Of a stretch of 64,000 nucleotides of DNA, positions 12,469 to 23,505 are shown one piece after another. The DNA is from Dacryopinax spathularia (lineage: Eukaryota > Basidiomycota > Dacrymycetes > Dacrymycetales > Dacrymycetaceae), in the NCBI GenBank assembly GCA_037974965.1, contig JBBPFI010000005.1, positions 1,922,001 through 1,986,000 of the forward strand. The letters run 5' to 3'. How positions within the stretch are numbered: the first letter of the stretch is position 1; each line of letters opens with the position of its first letter. Made by a program: the position numbers and the translations under genes. The notes under the pieces were generated by a model. It was not told the origin of the DNA and did not search any database. It saw nothing but the letters and a program-made list of their open reading frames with translations.

Positions 12469-13425
12469 TTATTTTCGGCCCACTAGGTACAGTCGCGCTT
12501 GTGCTAGTACACTGGCCTGATAACGTGCTGCCTCCTGCCGAACTTCGGCCTCTGTAATGTCCGCCCACTTTCTACCCAGGCTCCCACACTCCCAAATCTC
12601 CCCAGTCCATGACTTCCCACGAACCCAATACCTCAACTCCTCGTCATCAATATCCACAATCACATCTCGCAGGTCAACGTGCTTGCAACCGTCGGAGCGG
12701 GCAACGTTCCGCTTGGCCTGCAAGCAGAGCGTGTCTTCGCTGGGCGCGGAGAGGGCGTCGCGGCTATACACCATGACGAGAGTAACGAGTTTCGGAAAAC
12801 GATGCAACAGGTCCCACCCCACAAGGTCTTGCCAGGGAGCGAGGCGATTGTCCCATATCAGGACCAGGTGCTCCAGCGAGTCGATTCCAGGCAACTGGTG
12901 CGCTCCGAAGTTGTGCACCACCAGCTGTCGAAGTTTTGGCCAACAGGCTGGATCCAGCCGCGAGAGCCATGCCCATACGCCGACGCCTTCCAAGTGCTTC
13001 TCCATCGCAAGTAGAATGGCGGTATGTAACCTGGGCATGTTGCCAGCCCAAGATGGCACCTCATATCCCTGGTTAGGGGATTCGGGAATGGGGCTAAGGT
13101 GGGCGTGGGGAGAACATTCGAGGTACAGAGTTCGGAGCTGGGGGGCAATCGCTTGCAAGGCAATCGCGGTTGAGGGGTGTATACCATCCTCCAATGCGGC
13201 AAAGTGCTCCACACTGCGGAATTGTTCGAGATCCATGAGGCCGAGGCCGGGTGAGCGAAGAACCAGACATCGAGCCAGCTCTATGCGAAAATCTGCATGC
13301 CAAGCTCGATTGACCAGACAGACCGCAAGGATCGTGCCCAACCACTCGAAAGGCTTCCTGTGGTACTGGAAGACCACCTCCCGCAGGATGAGGAGCAGAA
13401 CGTCAGAGTTAAGAGACCTTGGCAT
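12469..13425 (-). CDS. F-box-like protein, 318 residues
   Basis: A single uninterrupted frame from ATG at 13425 to the stop at 12469. The N-terminus LNSDVLLLILREVVFQ followed by LAVCLVNRAWHADFRIEL matches the usual F-box shape (short helices with a hydrophobic and Val-Asn-Arg-x-Trp core). The middle has leucine-rich strands such as LPGIDSLEHLVLIWDNRLA and PKLVTLVMVYSRD, resembling degenerate leucine-rich repeats. F-box proteins of this sort link Skp1-Cul1 ubiquitin ligases to targets, but partner and target cannot be told here. Fungal genomes carry many such lineage-specific genes. It sits just beyond the minisatellite, transcribed towards it. Confidence 0.75.
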   Translation of the reverse strand: MPRSLNSDVLLLILREVVFQYHRKPFEWLGTILAVCLVNRAWHADFRIELARCLVLRSPGLGLMDLEQFRSVEHFAALEDGIHPSTAIALQAIAPQLRTLYLECSPHAHLSPIPESPNQGYEVPSWAGNMPRLHTAILLAMEKHLEGVGVWAWLSRLDPACWPKLRQLVVHNFGAHQLPGIDSLEHLVLIWDNRLAPWQDLVGWDLLHRFPKLVTLVMVYSRDALSAPSEDTLCLQAKRNVARSDGCKHVDLRDVIVDIDDEELRYWVRGKSWTGEIWECGSLGRKWADITEAEVRQEAARYQASVLAQARLYLVGRK

Positions 13426-15211
13426 GAACGAGGTGGCGATGAACGACAGGAGCGATGCTTATCCCCGCCACGTTTTATGGGGCAGAGGGATCATGGATAC
13501 GAAGGAGAACCGCTGACTGTCCTCTGTGACTCTGTCCCTGGGAATGAACGGCCAAGTATCGGCGGAGATATGGTGCATTGCTCGTGATAGACTGATTGAG
13601 AGTGTGTGACTGGGCTAATGTCATCTGCGGTGCGTCACAGTTCCCACTTTCGTGCAAGGGAGACGGCAACTGCTCCATGAGACGGCTATAATCGGCACAT
13701 TCTGTATGGAACATCCCTGTCATCTTGGGAACATGCAACCGCCGATGCCAACGCATCAGGCTTCCTCAAACCCCGCGAAGTCCCCGTTGATCAGGCAATG
13801 TACCGTAAACCGGGCGTCAACGGAGCCAGCCGTAAATCTCCCCTGGCTTCCGGGCAAGAATCCTTGGAATGAATTGATGCACCACCCCGATCAGGTTCCG
13901 CGGATACGGCCACCGTATACAGCGTCCAGGAAGTCCCCACTGCCGTGTACGGGCTACTTCCCACCATGTGGACCAGGGTTACACTAGAAAACGCTTATCA
14001 TTCCCCGTCTGACATGCACCCCGCTCGCGAGCCTGTCTCTCATCGTCTCCACCTGTCGGCTTGCTGATCATAAGATGCAACTGCACCCCAACCCGACGGT
14101 ATCTCCAGCATCCCCCCCAGCGGACTTGTCTACTCCCCAGGGAAGCGCAGCTCCAATGGGTACACACAATCGAGATCCGACTCCTCTGCTCGCTCGCGTT
14201 GAACCCATGGATCCCATACACATCGACAAAGCTGAGAACGATGCCTTGACGACACTGCACGAGCACGCCCGAGTCCGGGAGGAGAACAAATGCCCCATAC
14301 CTCTCCCTACACCTTGGATCTATTCCTCAATGATCCCCTCGTTCTCGGGCAGCTATGTGCGTATGATTCTGAAAATCTCAACCGTCCCGGTAAGCACGGA
14401 TGTATTAGGCTTGGCACAAGTCCGCCTTCTGATCTGGCGACGGGCAGGTTCTCTCGCGGTGTTTTGTCGCAAAGTCGGTCGATGGCGGCCCGGTGCAGAT
14501 TCATGTGCCTGATGTAGGTAGCCATATCTTTGATTCAGCACATTCACGCTGAGAAGTGATTAGCATTATCCTGGGCCAATCGGCAGAGATGGTCATTACG
14601 TCCAGATTGTAGGTCGGGCAGAAGCGCCTGCTGCCATACATTTGATCGAGCATTTGGAGATCGGAACAGAAGTCGGTAAGCGAGCCCGGAGTCTGTCATC
14701 ACCGATGAGATAGGGAACGTGACGTTCTTGCAGACATGGAAGCGTGGAAGGATCTGACGACGATGATGCACCGCTTCCGGGAGATATTCTTTTGATCAAG
14801 GTGACTACAGAGTACGATCGATCGGTTGGAGCCTGGGTTGTCGGCTTGGCATATGAGGGTGTCTAGCTAGAGAAACTGCCTCATCCCCTGTACCAGTTTA
14901 TTCAAGCTGCGCAATTCTCGATACAAAATCCCTGTTCGCATCCACGAGCATTTTTTCTACCAGCGGGCACAGATGTCGGTCCGAATACAGTCGCGCATGT
15001 ATCTGTGGAGCGCCCTTCACGCGCTAGCGTGTAAGCGCGATCAAGGGATCCAGGAGATCCGGGGATACCTTTCGTCCGCGTCTTCCTCGTGCGAAGTGCA
15101 TGACGGGAATCAGAGCGCATGCTCAAGGTAGCATACAAGTTCGTATCATCCCTGGAGAACTTGGCAAAGAAGGGCGACATCGAGTGATAGGCATAATCGT
15201 TAAATCGCTAC
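13426..15211. other. Stretch without a convincing gene
   Basis: About 1.8 kb between the F-box-like gene and the integrase gene. Short open frames exist, for example 14075-14512 (plus, containing MDPIHIDKAENDALTTLHEH) and 14902-15180 (minus). I could not join them through consistent splice sites into a longer product and recognise no domain. They may be fragments of decayed genes. Nothing resembling a tRNA or rRNA was seen. Confidence 0.4.
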
Positions 15212-16786
15212 CTAGGGCACAAGTTCAAGCATATTAAGGTAAACTTGCCAGAGGTTCAGTACGGTGAGGATTGGGCTTCCAACCTGTTTATAGAGGGTAT
15301 GGCAGAGCCGCTCCATCTCTTCAGGCACAAAGCGGAACAGGTCAACAGGGTCGTACTCGGCGATGAGCTCGTCGATGTGATCAGCAGGAACGTGCACCAG
15401 GTTGTCCTGCAGATTGAAATTTTGGGGGTGGAACCAAAACTCGTCGGGCGAGTCCCCTGTTGGTAAGTGGACCTTCGGTTGGCGGCGTATGCGGGCCGAG
15501 TTCCGTTCGATAACGAATGCGTCGAGCTTGCTTTGGACTAGACGAGCCCAAAGCCAGCGAGATATCGCGCTAAAAGGGAGAAGGTAAATAGACGCGACGA
15601 CCGAACGCGCGTGCGGAACCCACTGTTCGATTGGTATGGCTTCATGATAGATACCTGACAGGACTCCGACATTCCAAGCCTCCAGTACGGCTTTCAGTTC
15701 GTTCTCGTATAGGTAGCGCCAAGACCGCTCTATGGTGATGTTGTATATGGACGGGATCTGCCCGAAAGGGGGGAGAGCCTCCGAGTCCAAATCGGGAGCG
15801 TAGGTAGCCCTATGTCGTTATCGGCTCACGCAGCTCATCCAGGCACTGTCCAGACTCACCGTATTTCTGTCTGCAGACGGCCAAGCAGTCCGCCTTCCGA
15901 GCCTCGGTCCAAACTAACCTTCAGCGGTACACCTGGAACACATGAGCATTTGCACTGGTTTCCGAAAAACGTGAATGAAACCCACCTCCCGCTTGGCGGA
16001 CGGCGCGGAGAAATAATGCGGCAGGGACCTCCAGTTTGCGGGAGTTTGGTACGACCCACAGCCCTAACCAGCGCCTGGTTGCCTTATCCCGCAGCCCCCA
16101 GATTGGGAGACCCATCCGGGCGAGTTTGTCGTGTCCGTCGCCGCTCCACTCCTCGCTCGGACCGATAGTCCATAGAGAGGTTTGATGTATGCGATGTTTG
16201 TGACCGGGGGCACGAGCAAGGGCGTGTCCCGGGTCGAGAGCCCTGAGGAAGTGTCGCACGAAGCCGCTATGCACTTTCAGCAACCACTATGCAGGAGTAT
16301 GCGAATCGGCTCACCTGTTCGCATCCTGCATGCCCTTATGTAGACGCAATTTATGGTGGATTCTAGCTCGACCCCATTGATTGGTGAGATCTTCCTCCAC
16401 AAGATCCACTATCGCCTGGCCGACTTCAAGGTCGGTATGGAAAGGTCTACGTGGGGTGGGAATGGAGAGTTTGTCCATCCAGCGGTACAGCGTCCGGCGG
16501 CTAGGCGACGGTCAGCTTGACACGAATATTTGCGCATGTGACGGCGGACTACCTTAGATGAATCCCGTGGATTTGCCCCAAGTCTCTCTGGATCTTTCTC
16601 CGATCAAGTCCGTGCTGCAGCATGTCTATAATAATGGCCGCGAACTGCTGCTCCAAACCATCCGGCACTGGCACTGTCAGCACTGATACCGAACCGGAGA
16701 CACAAGCGTATGAGCTCACCTGCCCTCCCCCCGTATTGATTTTTCCCCGACGGATTGCGATTGAAATGCCCGCCAGAGGCGTCCAT
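15212..16786 (-). CDS. Integrase-like DDE protein (rve-type core), 441 residues
   Basis: Six exons fit exactly in phase: 16786-16720, 16673-16553, 16500-16315, 16266-15986, 15932-15860 and 15809-15212, giving 441 residues with no stop or frameshift. The N-terminus MDASGGHFNRNPSGKNQYGG leads to a small helix-turn-helix-like part (IIIDMLQHGLDRRKIQRDLG, then SRRTLYRWMDKL). The retroviral-type integrase core follows. Candidate catalytic residues are Asp in EEWSGDGHDKLARMGLPIWG, Asp in PLKVSLDRGSEGG and Glu in YNITIERSWRYLYENELK. The C-terminal part WLWARLVQSKLDAFVIERNS is typical of integrase-core proteins common in basidiomycete genomes. Such genes derive from transposons; no terminal repeats were found next to this one. 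It may be an active transposase, a domesticated gene or a recently silenced copy. The upstream 177-bp duplication lies just beyond its start. Confidence 0.85.
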
Positions 16787-17004
16787 GGTTGCTGTGGAGC
16801 AAGCAGTGCTGTTGAGGCTTCATTCGACGGTCGGTCATCACTAGTCCTTTGGGACTTTGGTATGCCAGGCAATGATGATTAGGGCCGCCACTGACGGTAT
16901 CACTTGATGGAAACCGGTGAGTATCAAAGTCCATGGAATACCAATGCCACGCGCGCCACGTGCCGCAGACTTCTGATCTGTAGTGATGGCGATGGTGACC
17001 GATG

Positions 17005-17358
17005 TAGAGTGAAACATTGGCAGTTGATGAACGCGGTCTTCTCCTTCCGCAGAAGTGCACGGCAGAAGATCCGTGTTTACCGTTATCAGCAAGCAGGACT
17101 ATTCCATGTACGGCTTAGGGTCCGGCTACTCAGCCACCCGTATATTCCACCATCAGAACCTGCGCCGTAAACGTCGCCGATATAAAGTGAAACGTTGACA
17201 GTTAATAGGGTGGTCTTCTCCTTCCGCAGAAGTGCACGGCAGAAGATCCGTGTTTACCGTTATCAGCACGCAGGACTATTCCATGTACGGCTTAGGGTCC
17301 GGCGACTCAGCCACCCGTATATTCCACCATCAGAGCCTGCACCGTAAACGTCGGGTTC
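17005..17358. repeat. Direct duplication of about 177 bp
   Basis: Two copies lie head to tail, from about 17008 and about 17186. Both contain TCTCCTTCCGCAGAAGTGCA and then GATCCGTGTTTACCGTTATC, followed by a shared stretch ending near CCACCATCAGA. A few substitutions distinguish them, for example GGCTACTCAG against GGCGACTCAG. The duplication lies between the divergent starts of the integrase (16786, minus) and the alpha-kinase gene (17611, plus), so it may carry their promoters or be the scar of an insertion. Confidence 0.85.
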
Positions 17359-17610
17359 TTGTTCGTAAACAAGCACCACCCCGCTTTGAAGATCTGTCTT
17401 GCGAGTCCGATTTGTGCTCAGCAGGCGGTCTCTCATGGTTGCTACTCGGACATGGATACAGATTGGACGTGCTGCGGTCCGCTTACGAAAACTGCTCGGC
17501 CCAGTCACTCATCTCCACGTCATGCTATCAGGGTATAGGATCCGAGCCGTACCATGCCTATAAGTACCTCATGTTTTCCCTATCGGCCTTACAGCAGGCG
17601 GGTTCGAGAG

Positions 17611-20074
17611 ATGCCAGCGCCTTCATACGTCTGTGGTGGCTGCGGCCAGTATTACCCCTTTCTCGAGCGCGACCTGTGCGCACCCTGCGAGCTGCGGTTC
17701 AACGAAGATCCGAACGCCGGACGGCAGAGCACAACCTGTACGGGATGCGGAAGGTCCTACTATTTCTTGGACCCAGAAGCACAGTGTGGCGGATGCGCAC
17801 GTCGTAAGGAACGAGAAGGTGAGACCTTTGTCTCTTTCTTCACCATTTGGACGCTGATTGATATATCTATAGTCACCGTAACGGAGCGAGCTGGTACCCA
17901 GTCCGCCGGTCCTGGCTGGGAAAGCAAACTCGGCATTCCGGTCAAAGGTAATGCTGCCACTTCGCAGGTGATAGGCTCAAATACAGTCAAATATTGTGCT
18001 GACGTGTGTTCCAGGGCCGCATGGCTTACCTTCGCGCGCGCAGCCAGACGACGTTGGCCAACATGGTGAAAGCTCAGGCGAGTTCCAGCGCACGCGCTAT
18101 CGCCCAGGGTGGTGCGCCAGCTGCACGCTTGCCCAGTACCGTCCCGAATGCGCTGTCTACTCTCAAGAAGAAGCAGCTCCAGATTAAGGTATGGGCTTGT
18201 CCAAAGCGGCGTGGCACCACCCCTCATTCCTTACACTTGCTAGATTGTGAGCGTGCATACCATGCCACATCGCAACAACATCGGCTACATCTTACTGGAG
18301 ATGTTCGATATGACCCAGACGTGGGAAAATATCTGGGAGGCGTTGTTCGACGCTATTGATGCGAACGTGATGAGAGATCCCCGCTTTCAATGTCATATAG
18401 TCCGGTACGTCGCTCACTGGAGAATGCGAAAGACGCGCATTAACATCCTGTTCGGCTAAGGATGAACGGGCGTCTTGTACTGTCAAACAGTGGAGCGGAC
18501 CTGGTAACCGGCCCTCCAGCGACGACCACGCTGCAGGAGATATGGAACGAATACACGGACCCCCGTTATCTCCAGAACCACGTCCCGGAGAAGGACGTTA
18601 AGCGTCGGCTACTGTGCCTAAAAGCCTTTATCTGGCTTCCGGGACCGTATCAAAAGGCTCAAAGAGACAAAGCGCGGCTGGTATGTCACTTACTTTGGAT
18701 TGTCACTGGCGGTATCATGACCAGATATTTAGCAGGGCCTTAGCGAAGAGGTCTCGATTGACTCCTCCCTCGTCACGATGGGTATGTCCGGGAGCATGCC
18801 AGTCACACCACCCTCCAGGATCCGCCGTGCCGTTCGTGCAAGCAGCATCTCCGTCTCTCTGTCGCCATTGGGCAGCAAGCGGTTCGGCCCAGGCACTTCC
18901 TCCACATATACAGGACGGACGAGCCTCTCTCCTCAAGGTCCCGTGGCTCGCGGACGTAGTCCTGCGAAACCAGCTCCTTCCAAGCCACGCTCTAAGCTGT
19001 CCATTCTTCGCGCCCCACGAGCTTATTCATCGACCATCTGCAGCCTCAAAACCGTGGTCGTTCAAGAGTACGGCATGAGCTTAGAAGCCGATGACGGCCT
19101 GCCAGTGCGTACCGCCATTGGAGAAGCGACGGAGGTGATTTTGCGTCTTCCTTTCTTTGCTCAAGGCGCGTTGAAGAGGGCATTTCGGGTGAGGTCTCTT
19201 GTGTTGGCACCGGTATTCATGCAACTAATGCTGGGTACGCAGCTCAAGCGGAAGTCAGAGGCAGGCATTGGATTCCCGTTCGCTGCAAAGGAGGTCTACA
19301 TGGATCACAGCAGTGCGAACGTATCGCAGGACGCAAACTGGTCGCACCTTCAGCAAGAACTCGTCCGCGTCGAACAAGCAAGAGAGATACTATCCGCCTT
19401 TCAAGAGGTCTGTGCTACCATGAATCTGGACGTATATCGTAAGCATGACTGGTTAGAAAGAGCGGCATCGAATGCTGACAGAATGCCATCGCGTAGCACT
19501 GGAAGTCGCCCAATCAACTCTAATGAGGGCGGTCTTACCACCATATGAAGGAGAAGCTTGGATAGTCGAACCATACCTCAGCGCCTACGCTCCGAGAAAA
19601 TTTTCTGGGACAGACGTAGCGGGGAAGCATGATGTCACCGACGTGATGGGTAGTACGGTCGACTGCTTCGCCCACTTTTCGTATTGGCAGTCGAAGCAGA
19701 CTCTCGTGTTCGTTGACCTGCAAGGCAAGCTTACGTGTGATGAACCGCGTTTGGGGCGTGTACGCTAATAGCTCGAAGGCATCGAACGTCCAAATCTGCA
19801 CCCGGGTCTGCTGAGGAGAATGCCCATGGTTTTGTTCGACTTGCAAACACACACGTGGGTGCACTCCAGTCTTCCATGGACACACTCACCTCATTGACCA
19901 CATCCAGCTTGGAAGGTGCCAGCGGTCTCGGAGATCAAGGGAAGGACGGGATAGAGCAGTTTCTTGCCCAGCATGAATGTGGCAGCATGTGTCTTCACCT
20001 GGGCTTGCAGGACGGTAGCTTCTTGTAAGTTGTCTTCCGCTTATCCGTGCGCCTCGACTGAGGATAGAAAGTGA
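17611..20074 (+). CDS. Zinc-ribbon protein with C-terminal alpha-kinase domain
   Basis: The first exons are in phase: 17611-17818, 17873-17967, 18015-18188, 18244-18404 and from 18461. The N-terminus has two Cys-rich knuckles, CGGCGQYYPFLERDLCAPC and CTGCGRSYYF..CGGC, which look like zinc ribbons. A linker and a mid-region (MPHRNNIGYILLEM, TLQEIWNEYTD) follow. From about 19.1 kb the alpha-kinase fold appears: FFAQGALKRAFRVRS, then FAAKEVYMD (putative ATP-binding Lys), EAWIVEPYLSAYAPRKFSGT, CFAHFSYWQSKQTLVFVDLQ, LFDLQTHTW and SGLGDQGKDGIEQFLAQHEC. Alpha-kinases are atypical Ser/Thr kinases (eEF2 kinase, myosin heavy chain kinase). This zinc-ribbon form is, to my knowledge, widespread and often multicopy in basidiomycetes, with unknown substrates. 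The end is either TAA at 20026 or, after a final GTAAGT..TAG intron, TGA near 20072. Confidence 0.85.
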
Positions 20075-20081
20075 ATCCTCG

Positions 20082-21260
20082 ATGGCTACCCGCGCATTTG
20101 GCATCAACGGTACGTCCCCGACACGCTTCCGCGGCCAATCCGGCGAGGTCTACGAGCTGGATCATGATATGGGCGACGAAAGCAATGCGCCCACAGACGC
20201 TCAGCCGCCAAGGAGCGATGAGCAGGCTACAGAGAACGAAAATGCCGAGATGTGAGCACCCAAGTAGGTTTCGCCACTCACGCTCATTGAGATCGCAGAC
20301 CTGTCCTTCATGGTATTGGCTTGTTCCTCCTGCGCGATGGAAGCACCTATGCTCCCGCCGAGATCACCAAAGTGGATCTTGGCGCTCGCATTGCCGATTT
20401 GGAGTGGTGTAGCTGCATCAAGTGGCCCGCTCAAGGTGATGAAGATCACCCCACCAAATTCCAAGCATCTTTTCTTCAATGTGAACTAGCCATGGCCGTC
20501 AATATCAGCAACAAAGAGAAGGTGCGTACAAATATGCGCAGTAATAGTGACAAGGTCGCTCATGGCCGTGTAGCTCGTGAAGCTGGTATTCCCAGAGACA
20601 TTTACCTCCGTGGGCCGCAACAATCGAGCCATACGCACGCTAGTCAGCAAATTGGACGCGATAACCGATACGGTGTTGTCTATTTTGGTCGGCACTTCAA
20701 GCCATCCGGTCATGGACGAATGGCGAGCGCAAGAAGCCATCGCTGCTCAGAGCCGGACGCGTACTAACAAGAGCTTCCATTACACGTCTTTCGTTGCCGA
20801 TCGGCAGATAGGCCTGTTTCAACACGAGAAGGACGCAATTGATGAATGGTTGACGGGATCGCTCTACGACAAATACCGCGCGCGTCAAAGTTTGGGTGAT
20901 ATGAGTGGGGCCGATGCCTCCCCTCTTTTAGATCTCGAGACATCTGTTGGTCAGGTCTTGGGCGGCATGGCAATCGCGCTGCTTCAGCTAGCCCGACCGA
21001 CCGGAATGGACCTATGGACCCTCTATGCGGCACGCGATCGACTGCGCCGAAAGCCGGCCCCTCAGTGCGTCCGTGCTTGGGAGGTGATGATGCGAGCATA
21101 TTGCCCCGCCGCTGGTTCCAATGCCGAAAGCAGCTTTCTGCAGACACATCGATTGGCCAAGAAAGGAGTGGAGGAAGCTGTGGGCGGATACTATCTGGAG
21201 GACGAGGTTCAGCTTGATCCAAGTGCGGAGGACACTCAGAGTCGGTCCACGGCTTGTTGA
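20082..21260 (+). CDS. Unknown protein of about 357 residues
   Basis: Three exons in phase: 20082-20251, 20299-20521 and 20583-21260; an acceptor at 20573 is also in phase and would add three residues. The start MATRAFGINGTSPTRFRGQS is only eight bases after the alpha-kinase stop. The acidic N-terminal part is followed by LHGIGLFLLRDGSTYAPAEI and a helical C-terminal half (LVSKLDAITDTVLSILVGTS, LETSVGQVLGGMAIALLQLA, GMDLWTLYAARDRL). I recognise no family. Its position, same strand and close spacing to the alpha-kinase and PIF1 genes suggest the three may have moved or been inherited together, but this is inference. Confidence 0.65.
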
Positions 21261-21690
21261 TGCTCAAAAAGCCAGCGCATGGGACACTCGCCTACGATGT
21301 CTGATACCCGAAAAGCCAGCGCATATTTAGATATAGTCGCCCTAGTAGAGTTCTGTAGATCAGCGTCTCCTAATGCAGATGTTCGTCTCGAAGGAGGCAG
21401 TGAAGGAAGCATTCGGGGCTGAACTACACCCTATGTATGCTCTACCCTGATGCTGCGACCCGACCTGTTGAACCTATCACACACTGCTCACTGTGCGTAC
21501 ATGGAGATCCTCTTCACTTTTTTCCAGTCGAAGCCTCAAGCCGTCACCCTGAGATGGCACGTTATCACTATCCAAGAAACCACATCGAACGGCGCTTTCA
21601 TCCGCACCACCTCAAAGAGACATCGAGCCTCAGGCCGGCGAACGGCGCGTTCACCCGCGCCAGCAAGGATCCCACCAAGACGATCACGCC

Positions 21691-23505
21691 ATGGCGGACA
21701 ACGGAGAGCGTACTACCCTGTCTCCTGAGCAAAACCACATCCTCGCCCTCGCAATGGCTGGTCAGAGTATGTTCTTGACAGGGCACGCTGGTATGGCTAC
21801 CTGTAACTCCAAGTGAGAGCCGTGCTGACTGGCGTTGGCAGGCACAGGCAAGACTTTCCTGGTCAAAACGATGATCGAACAGCTGCGTCACACGCATCCT
21901 CACCCGGGCGCAGTGGTTGTCACAGCGTCTACCGCGCTCGCAGCCTTCGAGCTCGGTGGTACAACGCTGCACTCCTACTCGGGCGTGAGGCTTGGCGAGG
22001 GCACGGTGGATCAGCTATGCCACGACATTATTGAGACTCAGCCTGTCACATACCTCAACTGGCGACGGGCTGAAGTCCTCTTCGTCGACGAAGGTGAGAG
22101 GATGGTGACCCATCTTGAAACCGTGCCTGACCTCCGCTCTCCGCAGTGGGTCTCATTCCCGGACCATTGTGGGACAAGCTGAGTGCCATTGCCAAGCGAC
22201 TTCGCCGTTCCAAGAGACCTTTCGGGGGAATACAAGCACGTGTTTCAATTTATCGATTGAATTGATATTGACGCCTCCTCTTGCAGCTGATTGTCTCAGG
22301 CGACTTCCTCCAACTGCCTCCCATCTCTAGAAAGCAAAAGCAGCCTCAGTTCGCCTTCGACGCATGCGAATGGCGAGCATGTATTCCGAATGTACATGTG
22401 CTTGAGCGCACATTTTGTCAATCCGACGAACGTACGCACTATCATGTCCAGGGACGGAGTCGGTTCTCACATGCTACAGTCTTTATCTCCCTCTTGCGAG
22501 AGGTCCGCCTGGGCAAGCCCGGTTTGCGGGTCCTGAAGGAGCTACGCCGCCTGGCTCGTCCGTTAAAGAACATCCCCGCCGGAGTGCATCCCACTTGCTT
22601 GTATGAGTCACCTACTTCAAATCGACGTGCATTCACGGTCATGACAGATATGCTCTGCGGGAAGACGTTGATGCTGCAAATGCCGAAGCCCTCGCTAGGT
22701 TGGAAGGCCCCGCCTATTCGTATACCGCCCACGATGGAGGTAATCTCGGCGAAGTAGAGCAGGCCAAACTGCTTTCCGGACTAGTCGTCCGCCGAACCCT
22801 GTCTCTGAAAGTCGGCTCAGAAGTGCGGCTCATCCGCAACGGGTTGGCACCAGGGCTGTACAACGGCAGCCTTGGGATCGTTCGGGCCTTCCTTTCACGA
22901 TCCCAGTATAGAAACGCCTCTCTTGGGTGCCCCCCAAATACAGCTGGCACGGGTGACGATATGCAGGGCTCACTTAATGAACATCAAGGCGAGCCGTATC
23001 CTCTTGTCGAATTCTCGCTACGCGAAGGAGGCTCAAAGGAGCTACTCATCCCGCGCCATCGTTGGACAATGGAAATCGATGGGCAAGTTCAGGCATATCG
23101 AGAACAGGCAAGTCATCTCTGCTCCTAGCTGTCACGGTGTCTCTAACGACCGAGAAGATTCCCCTCATCGGTGCAGACGCTATGTCAATACATCAATGTC
23201 AGGGACAAACACTGGATTGGCTCGTCGTAGATGGTCGGCATTTGTTTGCGGAAGGTTGGATTTAAAAACCCGGATGCGACTCATATTCATGCTCGGCAGG
23301 ACAAGCATATGAGGCCTTGTCGCGGGCAAGGAGCCTGGACACACTACAGGTGCTTAGACTGGATCTTGACAGTGTGAGCTTCGCCCCGTATGTGAGCCAT
23401 TCTCTACTGAATCTGAGTTCACAGATTATGGCAAACCGACGGGCGTTGGAATGGTACGCCCGTCTGGAACGGCCCCACAAATCGCACGTCCTCCGGCAGA
23501 GGTAA
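21691..23505 (+). CDS. PIF1-type DNA helicase
   Basis: The start MADNGERTTLSPEQNHILAL is followed by an intron at 21791-21841 that splits the Walker A motif; splicing gives FLTGHAGTGKTFLVKTM. Later motifs are TASTALAAFELGGTTLHSYS, FVDE (Walker B), LIVSGDFLQLPPIS, VRLIRNGLAPGLYNGSLGIV and, near the end, GADAMSIHQCQGQTLDWLVV plus AYEALSRARSLDTLQVLRLD. These are the helicase motifs of superfamily 1B PIF1/RRM3 enzymes, which unwind DNA 5'-3' at telomeres, replication barriers and G-quadruplexes. At roughly 500 residues it is shorter than the canonical cellular PIF1 and lacks a clear mitochondrial leader, so it resembles the dispersed, transposon- or subtelomere-linked PIF1 copies of fungi. Exon borders near 22.1-22.3 kb and 22.7 kb are not fully resolved. 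Whether it is intact is likely but unproven. Confidence 0.85.

Noticed and set aside
15212-16786. A frameshifted, dead integrase, since the open frames lie in different frames.
   Set aside because: All frame changes coincide with GT..AG introns that restore phase, giving one 441-residue product.
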